From contig NZ_CP080417.1 of the NCBI RefSeq assembly GCF_019457535.1, forward strand, positions 3,844,001-3,908,000: DNA of 64,000 nucleotides, read 5' to 3'. Positions 35,133 through 44,783 of this stretch are shown here, piece after piece. A model generated the notes under the pieces. It was not told where the DNA came from, ran no database searches, and saw only the letters and a program-made list of their open reading frames with translations. The stretch is from Shewanella halotolerans (GTDB taxonomy: Bacteria > Pseudomonadota > Gammaproteobacteria > Enterobacterales > Shewanellaceae). Both the position numbers and the translations under genes were made by a program. The first letter of the stretch is position 1. Each line of letters begins with the position of its first letter.

Positions 35133-35150
35133 AGCAGCTAGCGTCTTAGG

Positions 35151-38100
35151 TTAGACGGGAGAGACCACGAAGAGTAGCTCGCCCTGTGAAACCTGCTGAC
35201 CATTGCTGTTCAGGATACGCTCGATACGGTACTGCTTATCCTCTGGATAGAGCACGGCACCCTGGCGGTTGAAGCCAGCCAGTGTCACCTGAGAGAACAT
35301 CTTCATCGCTTCGGTCAGTGCCAGTGTCTGATCCACAGTCACTATGTCGCCTTCCTTAACGAAGTCGGCTTCACCCGGCGCCGGAGAGGTATAGAAGATA
35401 CCTGCACCCTGAGCCAGAACCTTAAGCTCGTTACTCTCACCCACACGTAGCGACTCGGTATCGACACCAACAGTCTCTGCGGCGGCTTCCATCTCGGCGA
35501 TCAGCGCTGGAATATCCAGCTCGGCCATGAAGCGTGGCAGGTAGTTGGTGTCGTATACGCCTTCGTTGAAGGTGCCATCTTTCAGGATACGCGTTAACAA
35601 TGGAATGTTAGTCGCGATGCCCTTGATCACTACTTGGTTCGCCAGGTAGTCATGCAGCTTGTTAATCACATCTTCACGGCTCTCACCACGGCAGATGATC
35701 TGAGCGATCAGGCTGTCGTAGTATGGTGAAACCTCTTTGCCTTCACCGGCGATAGAGATGATCTCGATATCGTCACGCTCTGGGATCACACACTCGGTGA
35801 TCATGCCAGGATGTGGCAGCAGCTGCAGTACGCCATTGCTGTCCAGTGCGGCCTTCTCGGCGGTCACACGAACCTCGATGGCGTAACCGATCTCTTGTGG
35901 CTCAAGATCTTCTATTGAACGACCGGCGGCGATGTCGAAGCCTGCGCTCACGATATCAATACCTGAGGTCGCCTCGGTCACAGGGTGTTCAACCTGCAGA
36001 CGTGTGTTCATCTCCATGAAGTAGACTTCGTTGGCATCCAGGTTGTAGATGAACTCTACGGTACCTGCGCCCATGTAGTCTGTGGCGTCGCCGAGGGCGC
36101 GAGTATATTCCATCACCTTCTGCTTCAGCTCTTCTGGCAGCATGGTAGAACCAGACTCTTCGATCACCTTCTGGTTGTTACGCTGTACCGAACAGTCACG
36201 TAGACCCAGTACCTTGGTATTACCAAACTTGTCACGCAGCAACTGCACTTCGATGTGACGCAGTGAGGTCACATACTTCTCTAGGTAGAGGTCGCCGTTG
36301 CCGAAGGCCGCAGCCGCTTCGGTAGAGGTCTTCTGGAACAGAGAGATCATATCTTCTGGACGTTGAACGACCTGGATACCCTTACCGCCACCACCTTGTA
36401 CCGCCTTAAGCAGCACAGGGTAGCCGATTTCGTTGGCCACGTTCACCGCCTGCTCGGCATTGGTCAGAATACCGTGGCTGCCAGGTACTACAGGCACATT
36501 TTGCGACTGCGAGGTCTTAATCGCGTTCGACTTGTTACCCATAGTCGTCATTGAGTGAACACTTGGACCGACGAAGTTAACGCCGTTGTTCACACACAGG
36601 GCCGCAAACTGCGGGCTTTCCGACAGGAAGCCGATACCAGGGTGCAGCGCGTCGACCTGCTCATATTCGGCAACCTTCAATACCGAGTAGGCGTTGAGGT
36701 AACTCTCGTCTGAGGTGTTACCACCGATACAGACCAGCTTGTCGTTTTCGTTCAGCATGTCGGCTGGTACTGAGGTCATGTCAGGATCTGACGCCACCAG
36801 TACCACCTTGATGTTATTGTCGTGTGCCTTGCGGATCAGTTTCACCGCAGTACAGCCACGGGCGTGCACCAGTACCTTGTCGATCGGCTTCATCAGCTGA
36901 CGCGGATCATCCTGTACCAGCTCTTCCTCGGTGATCAACATCTCAGGCACTAGGGTCGAAATGGCGTTGCCAATCACATCCACAACCTTGGCCGTTGGCT
37001 TAGGCATCAGCGGATCGATGCTGCTTAGCTGATCGTCGATAGTGTCGCTAAATGGGTTGGTGACCAGGGCGTTCATGGCGCCAGGTACCTTAGACAGATA
37101 GTTCGACAGAGTCGAGGTAGACGGCAGATACGCAGGAACCACCATCTGACCCGCGAACGGCATGTTAGTACCCGAGAAGTAGTAAGTCTGTACTAACGGG
37201 TGAGTCACGAAGCTCGCCTGTGCACCACCGGTACAGTCACCGAAACCAAACATCAATACCGGCAATTCGTTATCACGAACGAAACGGGTAATACGGTCGT
37301 TCACTACCGCCATAGAGAAGAGCGCCGCAGCACCTTCTTTGGTCTGCATACCGCCAGAGCTGATAAAGCAGATCACCGGCAGCTTACGCTTGGCACATTC
37401 GATCAAGAGCGCTGAGAACTTCTCGGCAGAAGCCATATCGAAGGCACCGGCCTGGAAGGCGGTGTTAGACACAGCCACACCAACGCGCATGGTCTGTCCA
37501 TGGTGCTCGAAGTCCGCAGTACCTGTGATCAGGCCACAAGGACGGATACCCTTGTCTAGCGCGTCTTCGATAGAGAGACGGAAGCCAGGGAAGTTCAGCA
37601 GGTTAGCCGACATCTTGTCGCCGTTTAGCTCTTCAAATTCGGTGAAGAACTTGGCAATCACATTTTCCCAGCTCATCTTACCGGCGCGCTTCTCGTCACG
37701 CAGTACCTTCTGGATCAGCAGATCCTGGTAACCCATGGTCAGGCGGTTCCAGAAGTCTTTACGACGACCGATACGCACTGGGTTAATGGCACCCGTGTAC
37801 TCGCTGCTCTCCTCTTCGCTGGCGAAGTATTCAGGCAGCAGACGCTCGAAGAAGTAGGTCAGGATAACGAACAGAGAGTCGTTAAGCTGAGGGAAACCGA
37901 CACTCTTCCACTGCTCAGTCTTGGTCAGCAGATCGGCGCGGTTAGACTGAGACATGAAATACTTCAGCCACTTGTAGAACTTGTTCTTATCGTTAGCGGT
38001 ATCTTGCTTAGAGATAGCGCGGTCAATAGAGTCATGTAGCAGACCGTCAACCGAGGCCCGCGACAGACTCTTAGACATCATGGCTTCTTTCGCGATAGAG

Positions 38101-39701
38101 GCAAGGTTGCCCACGACGTTGTCGTACAGCGCGTTGAAGATCAGGATGTTATAACATTGCCAGATGAAGTCTTCGCGCAGCTCTTCGTGCACGATCACAT
38201 CCAGAACCGTCAGCTGGTTCAGCTCTGGCCAATCTGCCTGAGTCACCTCGTCTGGAAGGCTCTCTAGATAATGGATCAGTCCCTTGAAGTTGTTCTCGGC
38301 GTTGCTCTTCCATCTGTGGTACAGCGACCAACCGATGTTGAACAACAGCGCCTTACGGGCCTTCTTATAGTTTTGCTTCGGCTCACCCAGGATGAGACGA
38401 GTCAGCATGTTACGCTCGGTAGAAACTTCGTCACGCTTGGCGGTGAAGTTGCTCCACAGCTTGTTCAGCTCTTCGTCGTATACCAGCTTATCTGGGCTAG
38501 ATAACCAAGATTGGAACACCTTGTCCTGCTCCTGCTGAATACGCGCCAGCAGATCACCCTCAGGCACACTCACCTTAGACAGGCGACCATATTGCTCCTG
38601 TGAGATCGAATGGATACGGCTACGCAGCGTCAGGTAACGCAGGTAACGGTATGAGCTACCAAACAGGTTGAGGTGCATGGTGGGGTTGTTAGCCACCGAC
38701 AGTTCGGCGTGGTGCTCAAGCGCTTCCAGGTTCTTTGAAGGCTCCAGGAAACGGTGGAGACTGCGGTCGTAGTGCTCGCGCAGATCCTTAGATTCGCGTA
38801 CAAACTGTACCGCCGCATGCTCAACGGCCTCGATGCTGCTGATAATGGCGCGGCGTAGGTTGTGCTGACGCTCATCCTTGTCAGATGGCGAGAAGTCGAT
38901 GATGCCATCGATACAACCTGAGGTGTACAGCTCTTCTGGCGACACACCAACCGACTTAGCACACTCCTGCCAAGAAAGGTTGTACTTACGCGCGATGCTC
39001 TGTAGACCCTGTGGCTGGATGGTGTTGAAGATACCGTCACGTAGCGACAATAGGATGTTGGCAGCAGCCAGTGGAATAGCACCACCAGAGTAACCGGCAC
39101 CGATAACGATACCTACGGTAGGTACGTCGACGTTAGCACTCTCGGCAATCGCCTTAGAGATGGTGTGCGCCTGGTTTTGGCTGTTGGCTATCTCACCCGC
39201 ATCGGCACCCGGAGTGTCGATGAGGTAAACGATAGGCATTGAAAGCTCGGCAAAATGACGAATGGCCGTGCAGGCCGCCAGGTGATGCTCAGGCATCCAG
39301 GCACCATTACTTGTGGTACGTTCCTGGGCGATAAAACCTATGCGGCGAGTACGAGATCCAAAATTCAGTTCGATCTCGGCACTATAAAAAGGCCCCATAT
39401 GTTTTTCGACAATTAACTTGCCTTTCAGATCCGCAATCACGCGCTTGGCGCCTGGGCGGCTCTTGTCTAAAGTAGGTTGAATGACTTTGGCCACGTAGCC
39501 GTCAACATCCAACTGTTCTAACTCTTTTAAGTTAGCTTGAATTTCATCGTCGCTGAGCAGACCCTTGATCTGCTGTGAAAGGCTCTGCTTACTATGCTTA
39601 GGAAACAGAGAAAAATCCTGTGCCAAATGTTCAGCTTGAAGAAAAAGCGGATCGGCTGTTTGAACCTGAGTCGTGTTTGTGGGCTGATTGTTGCTGGTCA
39701 T
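35151..39701 (-). CDS. Single-chain acyl-CoA carboxylase (carboxyltransferase-biotin carboxylase-BCCP)
   Basis: A 1,516-residue fused enzyme. Two carboxyltransferase halves lie N-terminally: an AccA-like part with LIDTPGADAG and GAGYSGGAIPLA (about 100-300), and an AccD-like part with ISSGGMQTKEGA and FGDCTGGAQ (about 740-930). Then comes a biotin carboxylase (about 960-1400; ATP-grasp loop KAVQGGGGKGIQVV, later EMNTRLQVEHPVTE), and finally a biotin-attachment domain with EAMKM near 1455. The expected reaction is ATP-dependent carboxylation of an acyl-CoA, probably acetyl- or propionyl-CoA. The domain order differs from the usual BC-BCCP-CT order of eukaryotic ACC. A divergent LysR gene is the likely regulator. 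ATG 39701 follows GAGGA. Confidence 0.93.
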   Translation of the reverse strand: MTSNNQPTNTTQVQTADPLFLQAEHLAQDFSLFPKHSKQSLSQQIKGLLSDDEIQANLKELEQLDVDGYVAKVIQPTLDKSRPGAKRVIADLKGKLIVEKHMGPFYSAEIELNFGSRTRRIGFIAQERTTSNGAWMPEHHLAACTAIRHFAELSMPIVYLIDTPGADAGEIANSQNQAHTISKAIAESANVDVPTVGIVIGAGYSGGAIPLAAANILLSLRDGIFNTIQPQGLQSIARKYNLSWQECAKSVGVSPEELYTSGCIDGIIDFSPSDKDERQHNLRRAIISSIEAVEHAAVQFVRESKDLREHYDRSLHRFLEPSKNLEALEHHAELSVANNPTMHLNLFGSSYRYLRYLTLRSRIHSISQEQYGRLSKVSVPEGDLLARIQQEQDKVFQSWLSSPDKLVYDEELNKLWSNFTAKRDEVSTERNMLTRLILGEPKQNYKKARKALLFNIGWSLYHRWKSNAENNFKGLIHYLESLPDEVTQADWPELNQLTVLDVIVHEELREDFIWQCYNILIFNALYDNVVGNLASIAKEAMMSKSLSRASVDGLLHDSIDRAISKQDTANDKNKFYKWLKYFMSQSNRADLLTKTEQWKSVGFPQLNDSLFVILTYFFERLLPEYFASEEESSEYTGAINPVRIGRRKDFWNRLTMGYQDLLIQKVLRDEKRAGKMSWENVIAKFFTEFEELNGDKMSANLLNFPGFRLSIEDALDKGIRPCGLITGTADFEHHGQTMRVGVAVSNTAFQAGAFDMASAEKFSALLIECAKRKLPVICFISSGGMQTKEGAAALFSMAVVNDRITRFVRDNELPVLMFGFGDCTGGAQASFVTHPLVQTYYFSGTNMPFAGQMVVPAYLPSTSTLSNYLSKVPGAMNALVTNPFSDTIDDQLSSIDPLMPKPTAKVVDVIGNAISTLVPEMLITEEELVQDDPRQLMKPIDKVLVHARGCTAVKLIRKAHDNNIKVVLVASDPDMTSVPADMLNENDKLVCIGGNTSDESYLNAYSVLKVAEYEQVDALHPGIGFLSESPQFAALCVNNGVNFVGPSVHSMTTMGNKSNAIKTSQSQNVPVVPGSHGILTNAEQAVNVANEIGYPVLLKAVQGGGGKGIQVVQRPEDMISLFQKTSTEAAAAFGNGDLYLEKYVTSLRHIEVQLLRDKFGNTKVLGLRDCSVQRNNQKVIEESGSTMLPEELKQKVMEYTRALGDATDYMGAGTVEFIYNLDANEVYFMEMNTRLQVEHPVTEATSGIDIVSAGFDIAAGRSIEDLEPQEIGYAIEVRVTAEKAALDSNGVLQLLPHPGMITECVIPERDDIEIISIAGEGKEVSPYYDSLIAQIICRGESREDVINKLHDYLANQVVIKGIATNIPLLTRILKDGTFNEGVYDTNYLPRFMAELDIPALIAEMEAAAETVGVDTESLRVGESNELKVLAQGAGIFYTSPAPGEADFVKEGDIVTVDQTLALTEAMKMFSQVTLAGFNRQGAVLYPEDKQYRIERILNSNGQQVSQGELLFVVSPV

Positions 39702-39821
39702 CAATAGATCCTCTGCTTTAGCCTCTAAAATTTTTAGCCCATAAATATAGCTTTGTTATAGGGTCAAATGCTATTAAACTGGCTTAGACGCTTTGTTCCA
39801 TATTTGAGACAGTGATAAATA

Positions 39822-40733
39822 ATGCCAGATTTAAACGGTATGATGCTCTTTGCGGCCGTCGTTCGCGCCAAGGGTTTCTCCCAGGCTGCTCGTAATACGG
39901 GCATGCCAAAATCAACCATTAGTCGTAAGGTGGCTCAGCTCGAAGAGCAGCTAGGCGTGCGCCTGTTGCAACGCGATACCCGCAATCTCAGCCTGACTCA
40001 GGTTGGAGCGCTTTTTTACCAGCATTGCAGTAGTATTAGCGATGAAATCGAGGCTGCCAAGGCAACCATAGAAAATACGCATAATGATGTATTTGGTTCA
40101 CTGCGCATCGCCATTCCGGTTTCCTTCAGTCAGGAGCTTATCGCCAGCCTCTGTAGCAGCTTCATGCGGCTCTATCCCAACGTGGATCTCGACGTCCAAT
40201 TTACCGACAGTGATGTGGGCCTGGTGGGCGAAGGCTATGATATCGCCATCAAGTATGGGCCGCTGCAATCATCCGACTTAGTCGCCCGCCTGCTGTTTGA
40301 ACGCCAGCCCATATTGGTGGCCAGCCCTGGCTATCTCAAGGCCAACGGTACCCCGGCGACACCCCAGGATCTCAAAGAGCACAGCGGCATACTGCTGGGG
40401 ACCTCACGCTCGGCCCCCATCTGGCCCCTGGGCAAGGGCGAACGCAAGACCATGGTCAACTTCAAGCGTAAGGTGAGAGTGAACAGCGCCATCATGGTTA
40501 AACAGCTGGTGCTGGACGATTTCGGCATCGCCATGCTCTCTAATTCAGTATGTAAGAACGAGCTGGCCGGTGGCAGCCTGGTGCCACTACTGCAGGAATG
40601 GCCAATGGAGCCTTTCAAGGTCTATGGCGTCTATTCCAGTCGCCGACAGCTGGCCACCAACATCAGCGTGTTCCTGGATTTCTTCACCAAGCGCTTCAAC
40701 AGCCACGAGTCGCTTCAGTCTCTACTCATGTAG
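39822..40733 (+). CDS. LysR-family transcriptional regulator
   Basis: A 303-residue LysR protein with an N-terminal winged helix (about 5-60: FAAVVRAKGFSQAARNTGMP, then SRKVAQLEEQLGVRLL) and a periplasmic-binding-like effector domain (about 90-295: LRIAIPVSFSQELIASLCSS). Its start lies 121 bp from that of the divergent acyl-CoA carboxylase, the usual arrangement for a LysR activator and its target, so regulation of the carboxylase is a reasonable inference. The effector is unknown. Confidence 0.92.
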   Translation: MPDLNGMMLFAAVVRAKGFSQAARNTGMPKSTISRKVAQLEEQLGVRLLQRDTRNLSLTQVGALFYQHCSSISDEIEAAKATIENTHNDVFGSLRIAIPVSFSQELIASLCSSFMRLYPNVDLDVQFTDSDVGLVGEGYDIAIKYGPLQSSDLVARLLFERQPILVASPGYLKANGTPATPQDLKEHSGILLGTSRSAPIWPLGKGERKTMVNFKRKVRVNSAIMVKQLVLDDFGIAMLSNSVCKNELAGGSLVPLLQEWPMEPFKVYGVYSSRRQLATNISVFLDFFTKRFNSHESLQSLLM

Positions 40734-40776
40734 CTAACCTCTACTGATGTAGGCCGTCTCCGTTAGATGTAGGTTC

Positions 40777-41739
40777 TCACATCCAACCCTTGGCTTTTAA
40801 GAGATGCTTCACCACCCGCTTACGCAGCACCAGATCTTTATCTGAGGTGATATCCATATTCATGGCGAAGAAATAGGTGTTCTCCTCGCGCTCGAGCCAG
40901 CCGACCCACCATCCCAGTTTCTGCCCCTTGCGCACGCCATAGCCCGTCTTTGCCCTTAGTACCCAATCGCCGCTGGCCTCGTTGAGCATCATGGTCTTGA
41001 CGATACGCTGGCTGCGCTCGGACACACGCAGTTGATTGTGATACAGACGCCTTAAGAAGTTCACCTGCTCGAGGGCCGATATCGCCAAGTCACCATCGAG
41101 CCAGAAGCTGTCCAGCCCGCCGCCGATATTGACGTTACCGTAATCGAGATTTGTCAGGCCGCGGGCCATACGCTCGGCCCCCAGCTGCAACGCCAGTTTC
41201 TGGTAGATGGGCACCACAGAATACTTCATCGCACCAATAAAGTTATGGTCGCGATTCCAGCTGCTGTAGGCGCGCTCAACGCCGTCCCAAACAAACCGGC
41301 TGTGCTCATCTTCTACTATGCCCGCCTCGAGTAGCAATAAACTGTGGGGGATCTTAAAGGTCGAGGCGGGAATATAAGGATGCCGGCTGCGGGCGGCGTC
41401 GTTAGTCAGCAGTTTTCCCTGTTTGTCATCTAATAGCACCATGACACCTTTCGCGCCCACGGCATCGAATGCCGCCTGTATCTCGCCATCTAGCCTGAGC
41501 GGCCCGGCCGACTCTTGCTCGGCCGCCGGTTTATCAGGCCCAGTTTGAGGTGCTGCCGCCGCGCTGCCAGCCCAACTTAACAGAGCCAGGCTGAGCAGCC
41601 CCAGATACCCCAAGGAACAAAGCAGCCGGTAACCTAAGCCAGCACTAAAACCAGCACTAATACCAGAGCCTAGACCAGAACTAAAACTGGAACGAAAGCC
41701 ACAACTAAGACCAGACTCCGAGCTAACCCGCATTTTCAT
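40777..41739 (-). CDS. Class D (OXA-type) beta-lactamase
   Basis: A 320-residue serine beta-lactamase with the class D motifs: PASTFK (Ser and Lys of the active site, about residue 125), YSVVP (SxV), LDYGN (YGN), DSFWLDG and RAKTGYG (KTG). These match OXA-48/54/55-like enzymes, which are intrinsic in Shewanella. The expected activity is penicillin hydrolysis with possible weak carbapenem hydrolysis. The N-terminus is odd: before a normal hydrophobic signal segment (LLSLALLSWAGSAAAA) there is a repeating Ser/Ala-Gly stretch encoded by 12-bp tandem repeats. The start ATG 41739 is chosen; in-frame alternatives exist at GTG 41745 and ATG 41733. Confidence 0.93.
   Translation of the reverse strand: MKMRVSSESGLSCGFRSSFSSGLGSGISAGFSAGLGYRLLCSLGYLGLLSLALLSWAGSAAAAPQTGPDKPAAEQESAGPLRLDGEIQAAFDAVGAKGVMVLLDDKQGKLLTNDAARSRHPYIPASTFKIPHSLLLLEAGIVEDEHSRFVWDGVERAYSSWNRDHNFIGAMKYSVVPIYQKLALQLGAERMARGLTNLDYGNVNIGGGLDSFWLDGDLAISALEQVNFLRRLYHNQLRVSERSQRIVKTMMLNEASGDWVLRAKTGYGVRKGQKLGWWVGWLEREENTYFFAMNMDITSDKDLVLRKRVVKHLLKAKGWM
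41639..41722 (-). repeat. 12-bp tandem repeat inside the beta-lactamase N-terminus
   Basis: Seven in-frame units related to CCAGCACTAAAA (plus strand), encoding a four-residue repeat of the type (S/A)-G-(L/F/I)-(S/G) between the start codon and the signal peptide core. Confidence 0.85.
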
Positions 41740-42004
41740 CTTCACACCCCACTAAGCCGTATAAAATCCCTGCTTCGAGTCTAGCAACTTGCCCCTGCGC
41801 CGTGGGGGCAAACTCATGATGATTTGTGTCAAGAATCTGGCATTTTATCAAGCCATCTCAAGTCTTTATTTGCAGGCAGATGTCGTGCATACTCAGTTGT
41901 TGACTATAATAAATTCAAATTGATAACCGCCCTGAGCCATCATTGCCCAACATCAGCCTTAGGCTGAGTGTAAGGGTAAGAGGTTTTTGCAAAGGAACCA
42001 TGTC

Positions 42005-43165
42005 ATGCGTAAAACAGCCATAGCCCTGGCGATGACCAGCTTGCTGAGTAGCAGCGCCTTCGCCGCTCTGGATCTCGAAGAACTGCGCCTTCCCAAGGCA
42101 ACCCAGGCCATGCCCGACGTCGTCAACCGCTATCAAGCCCTGGTCGATAGCCTGGACGACAAGTATCGTCAGCAAAAAGATGAACTCATCATGACACAGA
42201 TGGTGGCCCACCAAGGCGAGCGCCTATGGCAACAGGCCGTGAGAGACGTGCAATCTGGCGGTCAGGACGACAGACCCCTCTACTGGAGTCGCCTGGCGAT
42301 GAAGAAGACCCTTAAAGAGTCTAAGCCCGCCTTTAACATGGCCGACTGGCAGCGCAGCATATTACTCAAGGCGGTAGAGAAATCTTCCCGCGGCTTCAGC
42401 GACATCCACTTCGATGACGACAGCCAGATCCGTATTCTGCTCACCGGCTTCGATCCCTTCTTTCTGGATCGCAACATAGATCAGAGCAACCCATCTGGCT
42501 TAACCGCGCTGGCGCTGGACGGCTACAAGTTTAGCGTCGACGGCAAGAAGGCCCAGATAGAGACGGTAATGATCCCGGTGCGCTTCGCCGACTTCGATCA
42601 GGGGATCATCGAGTCCCTGCTCACCCCTGTCTATCGTGAAAACAGCGTCAATGCCATCTTCACCGTCAGCATGGGCCGTGACGACTTCGATCTGGAGCGC
42701 TTCCCCGGCCGCAACCGCAGCGCGGCAGCACCCGATAACCTCAATGTGCTGACCGGCGCCACGGCCCAGTCACCACAGGCGCCTATGTTCGATGGCAAGC
42801 CACTCTATGGCCCAGAATTCGTCGAGTTCTCCCTACCTGTCGGCGCCATGCAGTCGGTCAAGGGTAAGTGGAAGATCAATGACAACCACACAGTGACCAC
42901 GCTATCGAGAGGCGAATTCGACGCCAGCTCACTGAGCGAGCTGCAAAACACGACTCAGGTCAATGGCTCGGTCAACGGCTCGGGCGGCGGTTACCTGTCC
43001 AACGAGATCTCCTACCGCGCGGTGCTCCTGGGACAGCGTTTCAACAGCGGCATCAAGGTCGGCCATATCCACACCCCAAGGGTAAAGGCCTATGAGGCAG
43101 AGACAGAGATGGCCATAGTGAATCAGGTCAAGGAGATGGTCAAAGCCGCAGCAACCCGGCTATAA
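42005..43165 (+). CDS. Secreted peptidase C15 (pyroglutamyl peptidase)-like protein with Ser at the nucleophile position
   Basis: The 386-residue protein starts at ATG 42005 (AAAGGA nine bases upstream) with a Sec signal peptide (MRKTAIALAMTSLLSSSAFA). After an N-terminal extension of about 120 residues it shows the C15 fold: ILLTGFDPF (about 142), DLERFPGRN (Glu231 at the family's catalytic Glu), GGGYLSNEISY where C15 enzymes have AGxYLCN (Ser332 in place of the Cys nucleophile), and HIHTP (His356). The protein is therefore either inactive, a Ser-dependent variant, or has another function. The export signal is also atypical for the cytosolic C15 family. A hairpin follows the gene. Confidence 0.75.
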   Translation: MRKTAIALAMTSLLSSSAFAALDLEELRLPKATQAMPDVVNRYQALVDSLDDKYRQQKDELIMTQMVAHQGERLWQQAVRDVQSGGQDDRPLYWSRLAMKKTLKESKPAFNMADWQRSILLKAVEKSSRGFSDIHFDDDSQIRILLTGFDPFFLDRNIDQSNPSGLTALALDGYKFSVDGKKAQIETVMIPVRFADFDQGIIESLLTPVYRENSVNAIFTVSMGRDDFDLERFPGRNRSAAAPDNLNVLTGATAQSPQAPMFDGKPLYGPEFVEFSLPVGAMQSVKGKWKINDNHTVTTLSRGEFDASSLSELQNTTQVNGSVNGSGGGYLSNEISYRAVLLGQRFNSGIKVGHIHTPRVKAYEAETEMAIVNQVKEMVKAAATRL

Positions 43166-43180
43166 TCACTCCTCCTGAAA

Positions 43181-43203
43181 ACGCCCGCCAAACCGGCGGG
43201 CGT
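43181..43203 (+). terminator. Candidate terminator hairpin after the C15-like gene
   Basis: ACGCCCGCC-AAAC-CGGCGGGCGT is a strong 9-bp stem 15 bp after the stop codon, but it is followed by CTATCAC and not a U-run, so intrinsic termination is uncertain. Confidence 0.45.
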
Positions 43204-43237
43204 CTATCACCTAACGCCTAGGGCCTGTTGACCTTTC

Positions 43238-43849
43238 ATGTTTCGACGATTGCAATCCCTGTTTCACACGCCTACGCCAGAATCATCCAGGCTTAGCTCC
43301 AAAGCGTCAAAATCAAAAACGTCTAAGCCTCCAGCAAATAGTACCGAGCTTAACGAACACCAGCAGCTTATTCTCGAGGCCGTTGAATCTTGCTATCAAA
43401 CGGCAGAGGGGCAACTTAAGCGCAACTTTCCCCGACCCGAGGTGAACTTCAAACTCAGGGGCAAGAGTGCCGGCACCGCCCACCTGCAGCTCAATAAGCT
43501 GAGATTCAACCCTGTGTTGCTGGAGGAAAACCTGGATGAGTTTGTCCAGCAGGTGGTGCCCCACGAGATCTGTCACCTACTCGCCTATCAGCTCTATGGC
43601 CGGGTCAAGCCCCACGGCAAGGAGTGGCAGGCCTTGATGGTGAAACTCTATGGCCTGACACCCAGCACCACCCACAGCCTGAATACCGACTCGGTCGCCG
43701 GCCGAACCTTCGACTATCGCTGCCGCTGCGGCGTCGTGCCACTGAGCATTCGCAGACACAACAAGGTGCAGCGCCAAGAGACCCAGTATCGCTGCCGCCG
43801 CTGCCAGGAGACGCTAAGCCTCCTGGATGGCACGGGCGGCGAGGCATGA
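43238..43849 (+). CDS. sprT: SprT-family zinc metalloprotein
   Basis: A 203-residue protein with the SprT zinc site HEICH (about residue 109) and a C-terminal zinc ribbon (YRCRCG ... YRCRRC, about 160-195). E. coli SprT is shorter (165 aa); here the N-terminal 40 residues are an added Ser/Lys-rich disordered stretch. SprT resembles the catalytic core of DNA-protein crosslink proteases, but its bacterial role is unsettled. It heads the conserved order sprT-endA-rsmE-gshB, although 175 bp separate it from endA. Confidence 0.9.
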   Translation: MFRRLQSLFHTPTPESSRLSSKASKSKTSKPPANSTELNEHQQLILEAVESCYQTAEGQLKRNFPRPEVNFKLRGKSAGTAHLQLNKLRFNPVLLEENLDEFVQQVVPHEICHLLAYQLYGRVKPHGKEWQALMVKLYGLTPSTTHSLNTDSVAGRTFDYRCRCGVVPLSIRRHNKVQRQETQYRCRRCQETLSLLDGTGGEA

Positions 43850-44024
43850 TGAATCCGGCTTAACTTGCCTGAACTGAGTCGATTCCCGTAGAATCGGCTT
43901 GAATTACGGCGCCATATTCAGCAATACAAAAAGAGTGGGCGCCAACACAAGAGTCGCCACCAAGCCGGCCAAATAGAGAGCACGGCGGAGATAGGCGACG
44001 AATTTTTATTTTTAGGGAATAGAT

Positions 44025-44780
44025 GTGCTAACTACCTCATTGAGTTTGAGGCCGCTGCTGCGCGGCGCCTTGGCGTTGCTGGCGCTCGGCTTTACCACGG
44101 GCGCCCTCGCCTCCCATCCCACCAGTTTTAATCAGGCCAAGCAGGTCGCACGCAGCATCTACAGCGAGGCGCTACCAGCCCAGAGCTTCTACTGCGGCTG
44201 CGACATCAGCATCTCGGGCAAGTTGTGGCAGCCCGACTTCGAGCGCTGCGGCTATCAGGTACGTAAACAGGAGAAGCGCGCCAAGCGCATCGAGTGGGAA
44301 CACATAGTCCCCGCTTGGGAATTTGGCCACCAGCGTCAATGCTGGCAAGAGGGCGGCCGCAAAAACTGCGGCAAGATAGACAAACAATTTAAGAAAATGG
44401 AGAGCGACCTGCACAACCTGGTGCCCGCCATCGGTGAGGTCAATGGCGATCGCAGTAACTTCCGTTTCAGCCAGTGGAACGCCAAGGCTGAGCAATATGG
44501 TCAGTGTGCCATGGTGGTCGACTTCAAGGGCAGAAAGGTGGAGCCTCCCAGCCAGACCCGCGGCCAGATAGCCCGCACCTATCTCTATATGCAACAGGCC
44601 TATGGCCTCAAGATCGCCAAAAGTCAGCTAAAACTGTTTCAGGCATGGGATAAAAGCTATCCAGTTGATACTATTGAGTGCCAGAGAGACGCCGCCATCG
44701 CGGCCAAACAGGGCAACCACAACCCCTTTGTCCAGGCCCAGTGCCAAAAGCGGACAGATACCCAGCGTATCGCGGAGTAA
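44025..44780 (+). CDS. endA: Endonuclease I (periplasmic/secreted DNase)
   Basis: A 251-residue Sec-exported nuclease. Family marks are the WEHIVPAWEFG catalytic-metal segment (His and Glu of the beta-beta-alpha-metal type), DLHNLVPAIGEVNGDRSN and several Cys residues consistent with disulfides (YCGCD, ERCGYQ, RQCWQ). EndA cleaves double-stranded DNA non-specifically in the periplasm or outside the cell. The start is GTG 44025 with AGGG about seven bases upstream; the ATG at 44023 is immediately followed by a stop in its own frame. rsmE starts 3 bp after the stop, so the two are co-transcribed. Confidence 0.93.
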   Translation: MLTTSLSLRPLLRGALALLALGFTTGALASHPTSFNQAKQVARSIYSEALPAQSFYCGCDISISGKLWQPDFERCGYQVRKQEKRAKRIEWEHIVPAWEFGHQRQCWQEGGRKNCGKIDKQFKKMESDLHNLVPAIGEVNGDRSNFRFSQWNAKAEQYGQCAMVVDFKGRKVEPPSQTRGQIARTYLYMQQAYGLKIAKSQLKLFQAWDKSYPVDTIECQRDAAIAAKQGNHNPFVQAQCQKRTDTQRIAE

Positions 44781-44783
44781 TGC

